Notes: a model not told the origin generated them from the letters alone. 64,000 nt of DNA from Strigamia acuminata (GCA_949358305.1 OX442314.1:29683118-29747117); one strand, 5' to 3'; positions 18,746 to 29,287 are shown, counted from the first letter of the stretch. Numbers and translations are program-made.

Positions 18746-18789
18746 CTCGGTCATCCGACTAAATGTCGGCGTCCTCGCCGACGCTTATC

Positions 18790-19225
18790 TTGTTTACAAC
18801 TTCGTTTTCATCTGCGTTTACATCTCTGTGGTCGTCTGCGTTTACATCTTCGTTTCATCTGCGTTTACATCTGCGTTTACATCTGCGTTTACATCTGCGT
18901 TTACATCTGCGTTTTCATCTTCTTGGTCATCTGCGTTTACATCTTCGTGGTCATCTGCGTTTACATCTTCGTGGTCATCTGCGTTTACATCTTCGTGGTC
19001 GTCTGCGTTTTCATCTTCGTGGTCATCTGCGTTTTCATCTTCGTGGTCATCTGCGTTTTCATCTTCGTGGTCATCTGCGTTTTCATCTTCGTGGTCATCT
19101 GCGTTTTTATCTGCGTTTTCATCTGCGTTTTCATCTGCGTTTTCATCTGCGTTTTCATCTGCGTTTTCATCTTCTTGGTCATCTGCGTTTACATCTTCGT
19201 GGTCATCTGCGTTTACATCTTCGTC
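18790..19225. repeat. Minisatellite of 12-base units inside the TRIM
   Basis: CATCTGCGTTTA, CATCTGCGTTTT and CATCTTCGTGGT units alternate. Because 12 is a multiple of three, several frames on both strands stay open across it, giving spurious 130-200-codon ORFs with four-residue periodicity. Confidence 0.85.
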
Positions 19226-19590
19226 CGCATCTCGATTTGTTTCGCTCTTTTCATCAAAATCACCGTTTCTTCGTCTTCATCTCGAATCGTTTCGTCTTCA
19301 TCTCGAATCGTTTCGTCTTCATTTTGAATCGTTTCGTCTTTGTCATCGTTTTTGTCATCGCCATTTAATTCATCGCTAACCCCATCGTTCGTCTCCCTCA
19401 AACCCGCACCAAACTCCCGCTGTTCCAGGTCAAGTTCGTTAGGTTGCGCATCCAACTTCGTATCAACTTCGACTGGACTCGCCTCAATCGCTTGCGTCGC
19501 ATTAACGTCTACTCGTTTCGCATCTAGTTCCGCTTCTCCATCCGAATCGTCCGAATCGCTGCACGTGCGCCCGTCTATGCCACCCCGCAT
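19213..19590 (-). CDS. Acidic ORF in the TRIM interior (125 aa)
   Basis: This Asp/Glu-rich frame contains repeats of the form DETIRDE and ends just as the minisatellite begins. The same frame is open upstream to about 19800 without an ATG, so it may be the remnant of a longer Gag-like frame. There is no recognisable domain. Confidence 0.35.
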   Translation of the reverse strand: MRGGIDGRTCSDSDDSDGEAELDAKRVDVNATQAIEASPVEVDTKLDAQPNELDLEQREFGAGLRETNDGVSDELNGDDKNDDKDETIQNEDETIRDEDETIRDEDEETVILMKRAKQIEMRTKM

Positions 19591-19873
19591 GTCGTAATTG
19601 CTCTTTCGCGCTTTGTCGTCGTTGGCTTCATAATCGCATACTTTCCTTTCGTAATTTAGCTTGAACCTTCTCGTAACACGTGTTGTCTCGGCAAATCGCT
19701 CGTCTGGATTCCCGAACCGTCCACGTGGTTCTTTGTCGTCCCCGAATTTCGCTTCCGTCCCAAAACAATCGTCGTCTCGTTTTTCTTCAACTTTTCGTCT
19801 ATTCGTTTAGTCTCAGTCGCATAAATTCGTTTATCGCCGCATAGAATTCTTCTATCGTCGCATAGGATCCTTC

Positions 19874-19886
19874 ATCCCACTTCTGA
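19874..19886 (-). promoter_or_regulatory. Probable TRIM primer-binding site (tRNA-Leu)
   Basis: The plus strand ATCCCACTTCTGA equals the acceptor/T-stem side of animal tRNA-Leu, minus its last five bases (ACA-CCA side), as I recall that tRNA. It directly abuts the LTR. Lack of the terminal TGG complement is unusual. Confidence 0.5.
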
Positions 19887-20142
19887 TGTAAACTTATTAA
19901 AAGCTGGCTTTGAAACAAAATGGCGGACCCGTTGGTCCGCAACACACACACGCTTGCTTGTTTAATTCAAAGTGATCTTTATTCAAATCCAATCGGTTTA
20001 AATATTACAAAAGTTATCTCTCATTGGTTGACTACAAAAGAACAGCCCCCATTGGCTGTTTGTACTAACGTTCTCGAAACGTTCTCGTCTCGATCCCGTT
20101 CTCGTTCTCGTTCTCGTCCTCGTAAACCCAAAAAACTCCACA
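19887..20142 (-). repeat. TRIM 5' LTR
   Basis: This is the right-hand LTR (256 bp). On the element strand it holds (ACGAGA)-like repeats, CCAAT boxes, TATTTAA and AATAAA in that order. Confidence 0.85.
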
Positions 20143-20146
20143 ATCT

Positions 20147-22089
20147 TTTTTGATTTTTGCCGCTGTTAGCACGGAATTAATATTTTCCAACAAGGCGATT
20201 GATGTTGGAGTGGCGGAGATCGGCGCATCACTGGTTGAGACATAAATTTCTGCCGGTGGTGATGTGTCAGTCTCTGCGTCCCATCGTTTCTCTGCTTTGC
20301 TGAGAGGCTTTTCCTTTGCAATTGTCCCAGATGCATTAAACGAACCTTTTGTAAAAAGTTTTTTAGGCTTACATTTAATTTCAGTCACATGTTTAGCTAA
20401 CACTACACTGGTGTTACTAATTGTTGAGCCGGTTTCTTTTTCGGCTTTCACTTTAACTTTGAGATCGACTTCATTCATCGAGTCAACAATGGTAAGTCGA
20501 GTATGAGAATGAGAAGTTTTTGTAGAACAATGAGGATTCTGCACGTGATTAATGTTTTTTGCCGGTTTCTCGGCAAATGTAGTTGCACTTGATCTCTCGA
20601 AAGTTTGTTCTCGGTATTCAAATGTTTTTTCAATCTCTTCAGTCGCGTTATAAATTGGGGTCCAATCTGATGGTGAAGATGCACATGTTTGAGGACGACT
20701 TTGTTGTCCCTCCACCTTAGGTGAACGCGTTGACTGTTCACTGCTGAAAGCGGAATTTTCACGTCTTGATTGATATGGCGGAGAACAATCACTACTTTTT
20801 TCGCATTCCCTCTTTGGTGGATTAATATATGTTGGTGAACCGTAATGTGATTGAGAGTCATTGAAATTATTTTCGATATCTGAATTTTTGCAGAAGTTGC
20901 TGGATAATTTCGCACTTTGTTCACAATTTTTTGAGTCTATTATATTCAATAATGCATGGCTATTATTAAATATTTCATCACTTGAAGTGTTCCATTTTTT
21001 ACAGTCAGAAGCTTCCATCGTTGAACTTCTTTTCGTTTGAAATTTTCGTTTGTCATTACTGGACGCACAGAACGAACGATTATTGTCAGTAGTTGCAAGA
21101 TTAACCATTTTAGGTTTGAACGCCGTGACATTCGGCGGATTCGGTTGTTGAGCCGTAAACTCGGCTGATCGAATCTTCCTCAAGAGTTCGTCTATCTCTA
21201 CCTGAGATTTTTGTATTTCCGCAAATTTTGCCGTCCAATCGGTTTTGTGAAATTGTCTGCATGGTGATGATGGTGTTTCACAAATTTCATGCGACTTTTT
21301 CCATTTTCGATCCGCATCTAACCATTGCTGTGGTTGTAAGGTGAAGGATTCGTCCACACGGTGGGATAAATTCTTTGTACGCTCTTGTTGCAAGATGGCT
21401 ATCTTTTGAAGTTCTAATTCACAGGCTTTAGATCTATTACAAATTTCTTCGTTTAGAGCTTGTTTAGTTTCTTCAAGCTCTCTGCTTGTTCTTTCCAATT
21501 CTTCAATTTCGGCACTTTCATTTGCATTTTCCTCGGCCGCACAATGTTTATTTAAAACGAGTTTAGATTGTGATATATCCAATTGGTTTCGAGTTAGTCG
21601 CATTTCGAATGCTAATGTCTCTATTCGATAATCCATTTCATCGACAAATTGTTCGCTTTCAAAATTGATCGTGGCTAGGCGAATTTTCTCGGCCGCGTCT
21701 GGATCTACGAGGAGAACTTCGGCAACGAGCGCTTCAAACTCTGGTGACCGCTGAGGAAATTCATATCTTTGTTTTGGAGTCGAGGTGCGTGGTTGAGTAC
21801 GATCATTTACTTTGTCAATACTCCTTTTTGTTTCAGCATCCATTTCACGATCCGTTGAAACATTTTTGAATTTTTGAAATGAACGTTTTTTCGCATCAAG
21901 TGAAATTTCAGCCGATATCTCGGCTTCGGCGATTTCCAATCGAGTTTCGGCTGAGCGTTTAGCCGTTACTTCCTTTGGAAAACTAGTGCGCCGAGTTTGG
22001 GCACCTTGTGGGCAGTTAGACCCGACTCTTGGACGACTATACGTCCTTCCCTCAATTGGCGAAGGGACTTCATCATGTAACTTAGGCAT
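20147..22089 (-). CDS. Unrecognised element protein, N-terminal part (about 648 aa)
   Basis: The start at 22089 is about 140 bases inside the primer-binding site, the usual gag position. Residues about 150-250 are Glu/Leu/Lys-rich with heptad-like spacing and look like a coiled coil. The rest is Ser/Asn/Lys-rich and probably disordered. As read, the frame runs on into the nested LTR and stops at 20065, adding about 26 foreign residues (ENENEN repeats). Excising the nested 1651 bp plus one ATCT copy restores continuity with 18487 downwards, since 22089-18481-1655 is a multiple of three. No known domain is recognised. Confidence 0.7.
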
Positions 22090-22231
22090 GATGGCAAGAA
22101 TGTTACAAAAAGAGAAGAAAGATGATAGGAAAGTTAGAAAAATAGGTAAAAAATACTAAAATGGGGAAAAACAAGATTTTTTTAATTTTTTAATCTTACT
22201 TTAAATTCTAAAAATTCTAAAAATTGGGATA

Positions 22232-22249
22232 ATCCCGGACGGGCCCCCA
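22232..22249 (-). promoter_or_regulatory. Primer-binding site of the non-autonomous element (tRNA-Pro)
   Basis: The plus strand ATCCCGGACGGGCCCCCA differs at one base from the 3' end of animal tRNA-Pro as I recall it. It lies two bases from the 5' LTR. The 5' leader continues to the ATG at 22089. Confidence 0.8.
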
Positions 22250-22251
22250 AG

Positions 22252-23736
22252 TGTTGCGTTCCTGGATGTTCCCAAAATTATAATAATAATAATTGCACAG
22301 AATATTAATCTAATTCAATGCAAAAGGTCCCGGTATTCAACCTGTGGAAAGCAGTTGAATGCCGTAAAAGGTCTTCTATCGGGTTTGGCAGTTAAGTTGG
22401 TGTCTAGGGGTTTTTTGGCTGTGGTTTTTGTGTCTAGGGGTTTTTTGGTAGCAAATGCAATAATAACAAGTAATTTAAAAAAGGATAAACAGTTTTATTA
22501 ACGTTAAAATTAAGGAGTAATATAAATACAAGGGATAAATGAATAATTAAATGAATATTGATAAAGTTAAACAAGGAAAGAAGAGAAAGGCGCGAGAACA
22601 ATGGAATTGTTCGCGCGCGCGGAAACAATAGGTTGAGAAAATGGCGGCAACGAATCGCCGTGAAAATTGGTGCAAATGCACACAAACGGGCGCGGAATCG
22701 TGAGATTTCGCGATGTGATTCGGCTGTGGAGCCAGAATCGTGGCCAGCTAAATAGCCAGGCCGGGGTGGAGAATACGAGGTGTGAACCCTCGAGTTGAAA
22801 CGGGAAATTCTCCGTTGAAAACTCACGAGTCCAACTGGCGTAGTTCGCACTGTCGAATTCGGTTTTCAGGTCCGTTTCTTCTCGGCAAATTATCGTCGTC
22901 GGCAGGTCGAGCGTCGAGGTTTCGTCGGCTTTCGCGCGTCGTCCCTCGTCAACTCGGCGGCTGGCTGGCGTCGATCTTCAACGTATGTTGATCGAATTAC
23001 CGTCGTCGGGTGGCTAGCGTCGAGGTTTCGTCGGCTTGGCGCGCGTCGTCCCTCGTCGGCTTGGCGTGATCCGGGCGTCGGTCTACGATGGTGCGTATAC
23101 GTTTATCTTCGGGCGGCGGCGGAAACAACGGTTGCTCGGTCCGTTGCACGTCGACTTCGTCGTCCGGGAAGGAGTCACTTGATGCGTATTGGCATCAAGC
23201 AAATCAGTTGAAACTTTGCAATATCTCACGGATCACGGACAAAACAGTGTTATTGGGTTGAACAAAGTTGTGTCGGTGTGAACGGTGTGAGGAGGAGGCA
23301 AAGAGTGAGTAATAAACGAATTTATTACCCAAACTTTGGCCGGAAAATCGGCCGAGTGCGCATGCGTGGCATGCACCTGGCACACTTCGTGCCCAGCAAC
23401 GGTGCAAATTAGGAGCTGGCCATAGCAACCCCCCAATTTGGCAGTTAGGTTGCCATGGCAGTCCTAACGGCTTCTGTTTAACAGCCGAAAGCACTTGGCA
23501 ATTGCAAATAAAATGAGTATTTTATTTGCACAAGCAAGCAAAAAATATGTAATTATTTTAACAAATAATTCATTAAAAACACTAAAATAAATTGATTCCT
23601 TAAATTACCAATTTCTACTATTTCTAAATAATTAAAGGGACTGTAAAACAATTTATTTAACACATTAAATAGATTAAATTATTAATTTCTTATACTCCAA
23701 ATATTCCAAATAAAAGGAACATTTGAGATCACAACA
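22252..23736 (-). repeat. 5' LTR (1485 bp) of the non-autonomous element
   Basis: It has the same length and ends as 14897-16381, and the encoded small frames are identical between the two. Confidence 0.93.
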
Positions 23737-23967
23737 AACCCGACTTGCAATGGAATCAGTTCTTGCCCGGTTTCTTGATGCTAAATTCAAACATTACGCG
23801 TTGTGTCCTATACAGATAATTCCTCAAATCGGTGATGGGTTTCTGAAAAATGTCATTTTAGTTGTGTGTTTACGCTTGAATATTTCCATCCCTGATTAAT
23901 TGTGCTTGATTGTGCGATTAATTGTGTTAAATTTATTGATTGCATTTGAAATAATTTTTTTTCTCGA
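23737..23967. other. Non-coding
   Basis: Short AT-rich stretch between the AACC duplication and the piggyBac-type MITE. Nothing else is seen. Confidence 0.4.
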
Positions 23968-24082
23968 TTAACCCTTGGGAGGCATAAGGCTGGTATGAAA
24001 AAATTTGTGATTATGTTTATATGATAATAGACTTTAACTCATGTGAAATTTATAATTATTGGTTACTTATTTAATTAATCAC

Positions 24083-24315
24083 CGTATTTTACGATTAAGA
24101 GTCGCCCTCGAATAGTAGCCGCGGCTGAGACATCAAGAACAACGTATTTTTGCAAAAGTACCATATTGTTTCTGTATTTAACCTCACGAACGATGAATGT
24201 ACACTTCGTTTGTTACATTAAACAAATGTAACAAACGGAAAACCGAAATCGTAATTGCTGACAAAAATGGCAGTTTTGAATACTTGTACGAGCCGGGGCT
24301 CTTAATCGATAAATT
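24083..24315. repeat. Dispersed element with GGCTCTTAATCG words, copy 1
   Basis: It starts ACCGTATTTTACGATTAAGA, then GTCGCCCTCGAATAGTAGCC, and ends GGGGCTCTTAATCGATAAAT. The same words fill 49325-49560. It lies inside the interrupted MITE. Confidence 0.5.
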
Positions 24316-24360
24316 AGGGTATTCTGAATTGAATTTTTCTGCTCCTTGAACCTCAGGCAT

Positions 24361-24513
24361 AATTATATTACAGCTAAGGCAATAAATGTTGTTAACTATA
24401 GGCTTGTCCAATATTATTAAATAAAAACTAGTACTTTAAAGAAAAAATACCAGGGGGAGGGCTTGACCCTTACCCCCGGTCTAGCCCGAGACCTGATTCC
24501 CAGTCCAATTTTA
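24361..24513 (+). repeat. DIRS left inverted terminal repeat
   Basis: The outer tip (AATTATATTACAGCTA) is unique to this arm. Bases 24377-24513 match the reverse complement of 29103-29239. Confidence 0.85.
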
Positions 24514-24600
24514 CTAGCCAAGCTTTCTGCACGCGTTTTTTCGCGTCCAAGAAAAATTTTGGTTATTTTATAGTTTTTGCTTTTTTACATCTTCTACCCC

Positions 24601-26055
24601 CAATTTACGATGGGCCCTACTAAAGTTAGAGGTAAGAAGTCATCTGAAGATGTTTCAAACTCCGAAAAAGCACGGAGAACGCGTGGTCACCCGACCACCG
24701 CTAAGCCTAACTTCACTAAGACACGTGCTGACATTCATCACGAATCCATCGCGCCCTAGAATTTTTAGTTATTTTGAATAATTTTTGCCCTTTTTCAATA
24801 CGAATCCTGTATAATCTAGAGGTAGGAAGTCCGTTTTTCTCGTTTCAAGTGCCAAAAGGGTTAGAAAATGCACGTAGCCGCCTGCGCGCCGTTAGGACTA
24901 ACGATTTCAACACGTGACGAGATTCATCACGAGCCTATCGCGTCCTCGACCTCGGCCCAGATAAGAACCCTGCTAGTTGGATCCATCGTCAACATCCCAC
25001 ATTTGTCTTCAAAGAAGCAAATTGAACGAATCAAAGAGGAATTTAACGGTATACGGAATCTGATTGGGGCCGACTTAATCGTCTCGCACGTTGCGAATAG
25101 TCAAATGCCTAACTCCGAAATGGAACTTTCTTCCCAAGCAATTGAAAAGCTTATTTTCATGGCCTTTTCTCAATAACCAGACAGGTGGGGCTCCTCTTCA
25201 GCGGGAGGAGTCTACCGACCAACCAAAAATGTCTCGATCTCGTAGAGACGAGTGGGGTTTGGCTCAGTCTGAGAATCACGTAAGTTTTGTTTTTTGCTAC
25301 ATGATTTGATTTTGATTGATCACACGTGGTTGCTGACTGGTTGTAGTCAGATGTTTCACTGTTCAAATTTGAATCGTCGGGCTCCGGCACTTCAGATGAT
25401 CGAACGAATTTCGTTCAAGAATAACAGTCAACTCGTTCAGTCTCAAATTCACCATCCCATTTGATGATGACTCCGTCCGTTCTTCAGTCGATTCCAGCGG
25501 TCACAATGATGATGCGTCCTTCTGCACGAGTCATCCGCGAAGGAAATGTGTCAAAAAATTTGAGTTAACTGGCTTCAGCTGCCCTAACTAACAGTTTTAA
25601 GGCACATTTTCCTTGCCCAAATCGTCAAGTTCCCTTCTGAAAAGGGGAAATAAGATGGATGAGGACGTGAAAGCCTACGTAGGAGTGCGTAACAAGCCAT
25701 CTATTTTCTGCGTGAACGTTTTTTACGTAGATTGAATGGCATAGTTGCTCGCGTGGGCTCAATTTTGGCCAGATTTTCAAACGTTCAGCACAACAACACA
25801 CGCCCCTATGAGCAGGGAAGAGCTGTTGTATGCCAACAAAGCAATTTTCAATAGTACGAATATGATGAACGCGATTAGCACTGAAAGACTTTTTAACGTC
25901 GTACAAAGTTTGAGCGCCATAAAGCTGATATGGTGTAGCATATCCGCAACTCAGATAGAGATATCCCTTTTCAAGGGCAATTTTTTGAACGTTTTCAGTA
26001 ATTTTTTATTGCTTCAAAAAATTTTTTCACTAACAACTTATTGTTTTTTGTAAAT
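24601..26055 (+). pseudogene. Degraded DIRS Gag-like frames
   Basis: Several overlapping short frames read rightwards. Two diverged tandem copies of a segment encoding RGKKS...ADIHHESIA lie at 24616-24760 and 24816-24955. The longest frame (24868-25176) is broken after AFSQ and resumes in another frame to about 25280, where GTAAGT could be a donor with an acceptor TTGTAG at 25341-25346. Frames rich in Ser/Asp (25400-25590) and ending SREELLYANKAIFNSTNMM (about 25805-25865) follow with intervening stops. Assignment to Gag rests on position behind the left terminal repeat; I recognise no domain. Confidence 0.4.
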
Positions 26056-28600
26056 TTAGAGAAATAAGCAGTTCAGTTCGCGTTAGTAGACCGACCCAGG
26101 AACATAAATCCCGCGAAGGGTTTCCGGCATGATAGTCGAACTCGCCGGACTTTTAACCGGTCAACCGATAAGGGGAGACAATTTTCGCCCATGAACAGAG
26201 GAGAGAGAGAACAGGAACGTAGCTTTCGTACACAGCGGAGGTTTTGCCCGTTATAAAGCGGAAAATTTGTCCGCTAGAAAGCAGAGGCTTTGTCCGCTAC
26301 AAAACGGGACCTTTTTGCCCGGTTTTCGGATTTTTCTCTCAACAGCGCACATGAGTTGTGGCTGCGAATGTTGCTGCACAACAAGGAAATGTTCCCGCTT
26401 CAAGGCAGAAGTTGAGTTATTTATTTTACCAACAAGCGGAGGCCAAATATTGTCAGTACCCATGAGCTTCAACTAGTTTTTTTGTGCTACTAAGTTGATA
26501 ACGAGAATAGTGATCTCATCACCTCAAATGTTTGTTTGTCTTGCAAATATAATAGTCGACATGCTCAACTTTTGTCGCAACTTGCCATTACCTTGCTGTA
26601 CCAGTGTTTTGCTTTCATTCTTGCCCGAGACAATCATATTATTTGCGTAGCGCCGTACAACAATCGAGAAACTGTTTTCGTATCAAATTTGACTTTTATT
26701 TTATTTTATTTTATTTTATTTTATTTTACTTTACACAGTTCAATAAAATTATTTTACACTACTACTGATTAGTGTTAACATTATTTTAAAGGTGAGACGA
26801 AAGAAATTGGAGGTGAATTTTCTTTTCTCTTAGAAGATGAACTTAAATTGCAAATCTTTTAATGTTTTCTAATGCGAATGCAAATAGTCCTTTGAAAAAT
26901 TCGACCATTCATGTTTGCTTTTTAACAAATGAATTTTGCACGTTTAGAGTTTTCCCACATCCTCAAATATCAGATTAGGCTCTGGTGTGGAGGAAGACAA
27001 AGCTCTTTTACAATATCAATTGAAACTTTTGATTAATGTGAGATTTAACAAGAACTGCATGGCTATTTACAAAATAAACTTTATCTTTTTTCTGTGTGTC
27101 AGGTTGCTTCATGATGTAGTTTTTTCTGCCAAGTGAGGAGTCACATCCAACATGACCTTTCTCGCATGTTAATTTTCCTTACTTAATTTGTTAAATTCAT
27201 GCCGAATTTTCACTTGTTCCTCACTTTATCCTTCTTCTGGAACACCGGTTATTTATCTAGGTAATTCAGAGTTTTTCTTTCCCACCACTAAGTGGTGGTT
27301 GATATATATTTTTTACTAACATGACGGCAAAATCTTAGAGAGCCTCACGATTAATATTGCTACATTTTAATTTTTAGGATGAAAATCTGTTTGTATATTT
27401 GTTACTTGTTAGTTGTCAAAATATCGACAACGCACCTCGAGATGTAATTGGAAATTATGTTCATATCAGCTCAGTGTAATAAAGTGGGCGGAACAACCTA
27501 CCACATGAACCCGAGGTTCGGGTCCCACTCTCGAGATGTTTCTCTTTCCCAGATTCGAGACGCCGTCTTTTTTCTATTATATAAAATTTATTTATAAAAT
27601 ATACATAATGCCCTCTCGGAAGACGACGAAAGAAAGGAGGGAGAAGATTTGACCCTCTTTTAAACTATTGCCATCTTTATAATCTCAGCATTCCGTACTC
27701 TGCAGTGCCAGCTACCTCCTAATCTGAATAAACGTTTTTTCAATTGTCACTGAAGTCAACCGTATATTTATGCCTTCTATTTAAGCGATTTGTCATCTTT
27801 ACTTTCCACCTAATTTTTCCCACGCCATACCTCATAAGAAATCAGAGTTGAGTTTGGAAGAATCGTGCTTGGAAGCACATTTTTATTACGAGGTTCACCA
27901 TCTAACACATTTGTTAATAATATATACCAAAACTTTGTTAACAAATAAAGGTCCCGCCTATTTTATACTTATGTAATATGGGAAGATGTAGGTCCTTTTG
28001 CATCCACATGATTTTATTCGTCTTGACACAATGTCTTATCTTTTCGGTTTGGTTTTTATTATCATCCTACACACAGGTTTGTAATTAAAATAATCCAAGT
28101 TTGTAACAACCTGATGACCCTCGATTTGGCATACCTAGATGATTCATCGGAATGTGTAATATCATTAATGAAACATTAGCCTAAACTTTTAACGTCTTAA
28201 CTTGGGAAGAATTACACGGACCACAGATTTAATTTTTAGACACGATAATTGCGAAGAGCATTGTCACGGTCCTGGCCTGGTTAATACACACCCCTGAAAA
28301 TCTAGTTCTTCTAAACCTTTGTTTCTAGTTGAACTTAACGACGTGACATATGAATCTTAAATACCAAAATAGTCGCTCTACCAGAGTAGCAGTAAATGGG
28401 CGTTTACTCCTCGTAAAATATCAAATATCAAACTGAGAATTTTGTTCTTCATAATGGTAACGTGATGTTTCGAGAGATTGAATTAGAATTAAGAATGCCT
28501 ACGTCTTTTAGCCCTCCCCTTGGCAGGGAAAGCTTCCATAACCTTAAACTCGTGTCGACCAAGGTAGTTTTCTCTACCAATTTGTGTGTTTTTTCCCCTT
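26056..28600. other. DIRS interior, non-coding or decayed
   Basis: Bases 26180-26330 iterate CGGAGG/TTTGCCCG/TTGTCCGCTA words. A (TTTTA)n tract lies at about 26694-26728. A tRNA-like unit is at 27466-27545. The rest is AT-rich without convincing frames. The reverse transcriptase, RNase H and methyltransferase region expected for DIRS was not found. Confidence 0.5.
27466..27545 (+). repeat. tRNA-like (SINE-type) unit
   Basis: AGCTCAGTGTAATAAAGTGG resembles an A box, and GAGGTTCGGGTCCCAC, about 36 bases later, contains a good B box (GGTTCGGGTCC). The arms do not fold into an obvious functional tRNA, so a tRNA-derived SINE fragment is likelier. Confidence 0.4.
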
Positions 28601-28664
28601 CTAGGGAGGAGAAAATCATCTTTATCCACTCCTTTCGTTCTACCTTATTTTGAGGACAAGGAAT

Positions 28665-28790
28665 TATGTCCAGTCCCGGGCACAATAATTCTTATATCTT
28701 CCGAGCGGCGGATTGGTCCTCTGCTTCGGTCTTTTATAAGTTTTATAATCACCCAGTCGAAAAGATTTTGAGTGATTTTATCTTAGTGGT
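28665..28790 (+). pseudogene. Tyrosine recombinase C-terminal remnant (DIRS)
   Basis: The frame encodes FRAADWSSASVFYKFYNHPV, close to the conserved C-terminal box of DIRS/Ngaro recombinases (A-x-WSSxxTFxxFY) that includes the catalytic Tyr. It lies just before the internal complementary region, its expected place. The N-terminal catalytic Arg/His regions are not seen, so this is a fragment. Confidence 0.6.
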
Positions 28791-28808
28791 TAGTGGAGGC
28801 TACAAAGA

Positions 28809-28913
28809 GCCTATAGTTAACAACATTTATTGCCTTAGCTGTAATATAATTGAATATTTTGCTAAGTTATGACGCAAAATATGAATTATATAAAGAGGCA
28901 ATAAATGTTGTTA
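28809..28913 (+). repeat. DIRS internal complementary region
   Basis: Bases 28809-28851 are the reverse complement of 24361-24403, and 28848-28913 are the reverse complement of 29222-29287. Reverse-complemented, the whole equals the right tip joined to the left tip through AATT. Confidence 0.85.
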
Positions 28914-29102
28914 TTTCCCACCCTTCTGTTTGTTTTCTATGCTTCCTTGTTGAAAGTTTTTTGCCACCCTTACAACATTTATTTATTTTATTTTATTGAA
29001 TTTTTAGATCGCCAATAAGTCGATCCGTCATGCCTTTTCGATGCTTTTTCAGTAAATAAAGTTTTATTTCTGAATTCCTGTGGTTTTTATTTCTCAGTTC
29101 CT

Positions 29103-29287
29103 TAAAATTGGACTAGGAATCAGGTCTCGGGCTAGACCGGGGGTAAGGGTCAAGCCCTCCCCCTGGTATTTTTTCTTTAAAGTACTAGTTTTTATTTAAT
29201 AATATTGGACAAGCCTATAGTTAACAACATTTATTGCCTCTTTATATAATTCATATTTTGCGTCATAACTTAGCAAAATATTCAATT
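29103..29287 (+). repeat. DIRS right inverted terminal repeat
   Basis: Bases 29103-29239 mirror the left arm. The outer tip (TTTATATAATTCATATTTTG...CAATT) is specific to this arm and longer than the left tip. AATAAA occurs just inside at 29054-29059. Confidence 0.85.

Larger units (their letters stand above)
18492..20142 (-). mobile_element. TRIM-like small LTR element nested in the ORF
   Basis: Direct repeats 18492-18745 (254 bp) and 19887-20142 (256 bp) with TGTAAACTT...CTCCACA ends are flanked by ATCT on both sides (18488-18491, 20143-20146). On the minus strand each LTR shows two CCAAT boxes, TATTTAA and then AATAAA, so the element reads right to left. The 1.1-kb interior has an acidic frame and a 12-base-based minisatellite but no pol. 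Thirteen bases beside the 5' LTR match tRNA-Leu. Confidence 0.88.
14897..23736 (-). mobile_element. Large non-autonomous LTR retrotransposon with one novel ORF
   Basis: Two 1485-bp direct repeats with TGTTG...CAACA ends enclose 5.9 kb and are flanked by AACC (14893-14896, 23737-23740). A tRNA-Pro-like primer-binding site follows the right LTR and a clear polypurine tract precedes the left one, so the element reads right to left. The only coding content is a frame of about 1238 codons in the gag position, split by the nested element at 18492-20142. No protease, reverse transcriptase, RNase H or integrase motif is visible, so mobilisation must be in trans. Without the nested insertion it is about 7.2 kb. 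LTR-encoded frames are the same in both copies, consistent with near-identity and recent insertion. Confidence 0.9.
24361..29287 (+). mobile_element. DIRS-type tyrosine-recombinase retrotransposon, deletion derivative
   Basis: The ends are inverted repeats (24361-24513, 29103-29287) that share 137 bp with one visible mismatch but have different outer tips. Bases 28809-28913 form an internal complementary region: its first 43 bases are the reverse complement of the left tip, and the rest is the reverse complement of the right tip, joined through AATT. This layout is diagnostic of DIRS elements, where the region templates closure of the circular intermediate. Degraded gag-like frames (24601-26055) and a recombinase C-terminal remnant (28665-28790) remain. 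No reverse transcriptase is seen. There is no target duplication beyond the shared AATT, as expected for recombinase-mediated insertion. Confidence 0.82.

Noticed and set aside
18763-19379. Three overlapping plus-strand ORFs of 134-201 codons
   Set aside because: They are translations of the 12-base minisatellite in different frames, with four-residue periodicity and no independent coding signal.
24868-25176. 102-codon ORF as an independent host gene
   Set aside because: It lies between DIRS terminal repeats, next to a diverged tandem copy of its own beginning, and is best read as degraded element coding.
27466-27545. Functional tRNA gene
   Set aside because: There are A- and B-box-like sequences but no convincing cloverleaf pairing, so it was kept as a SINE-like unit.
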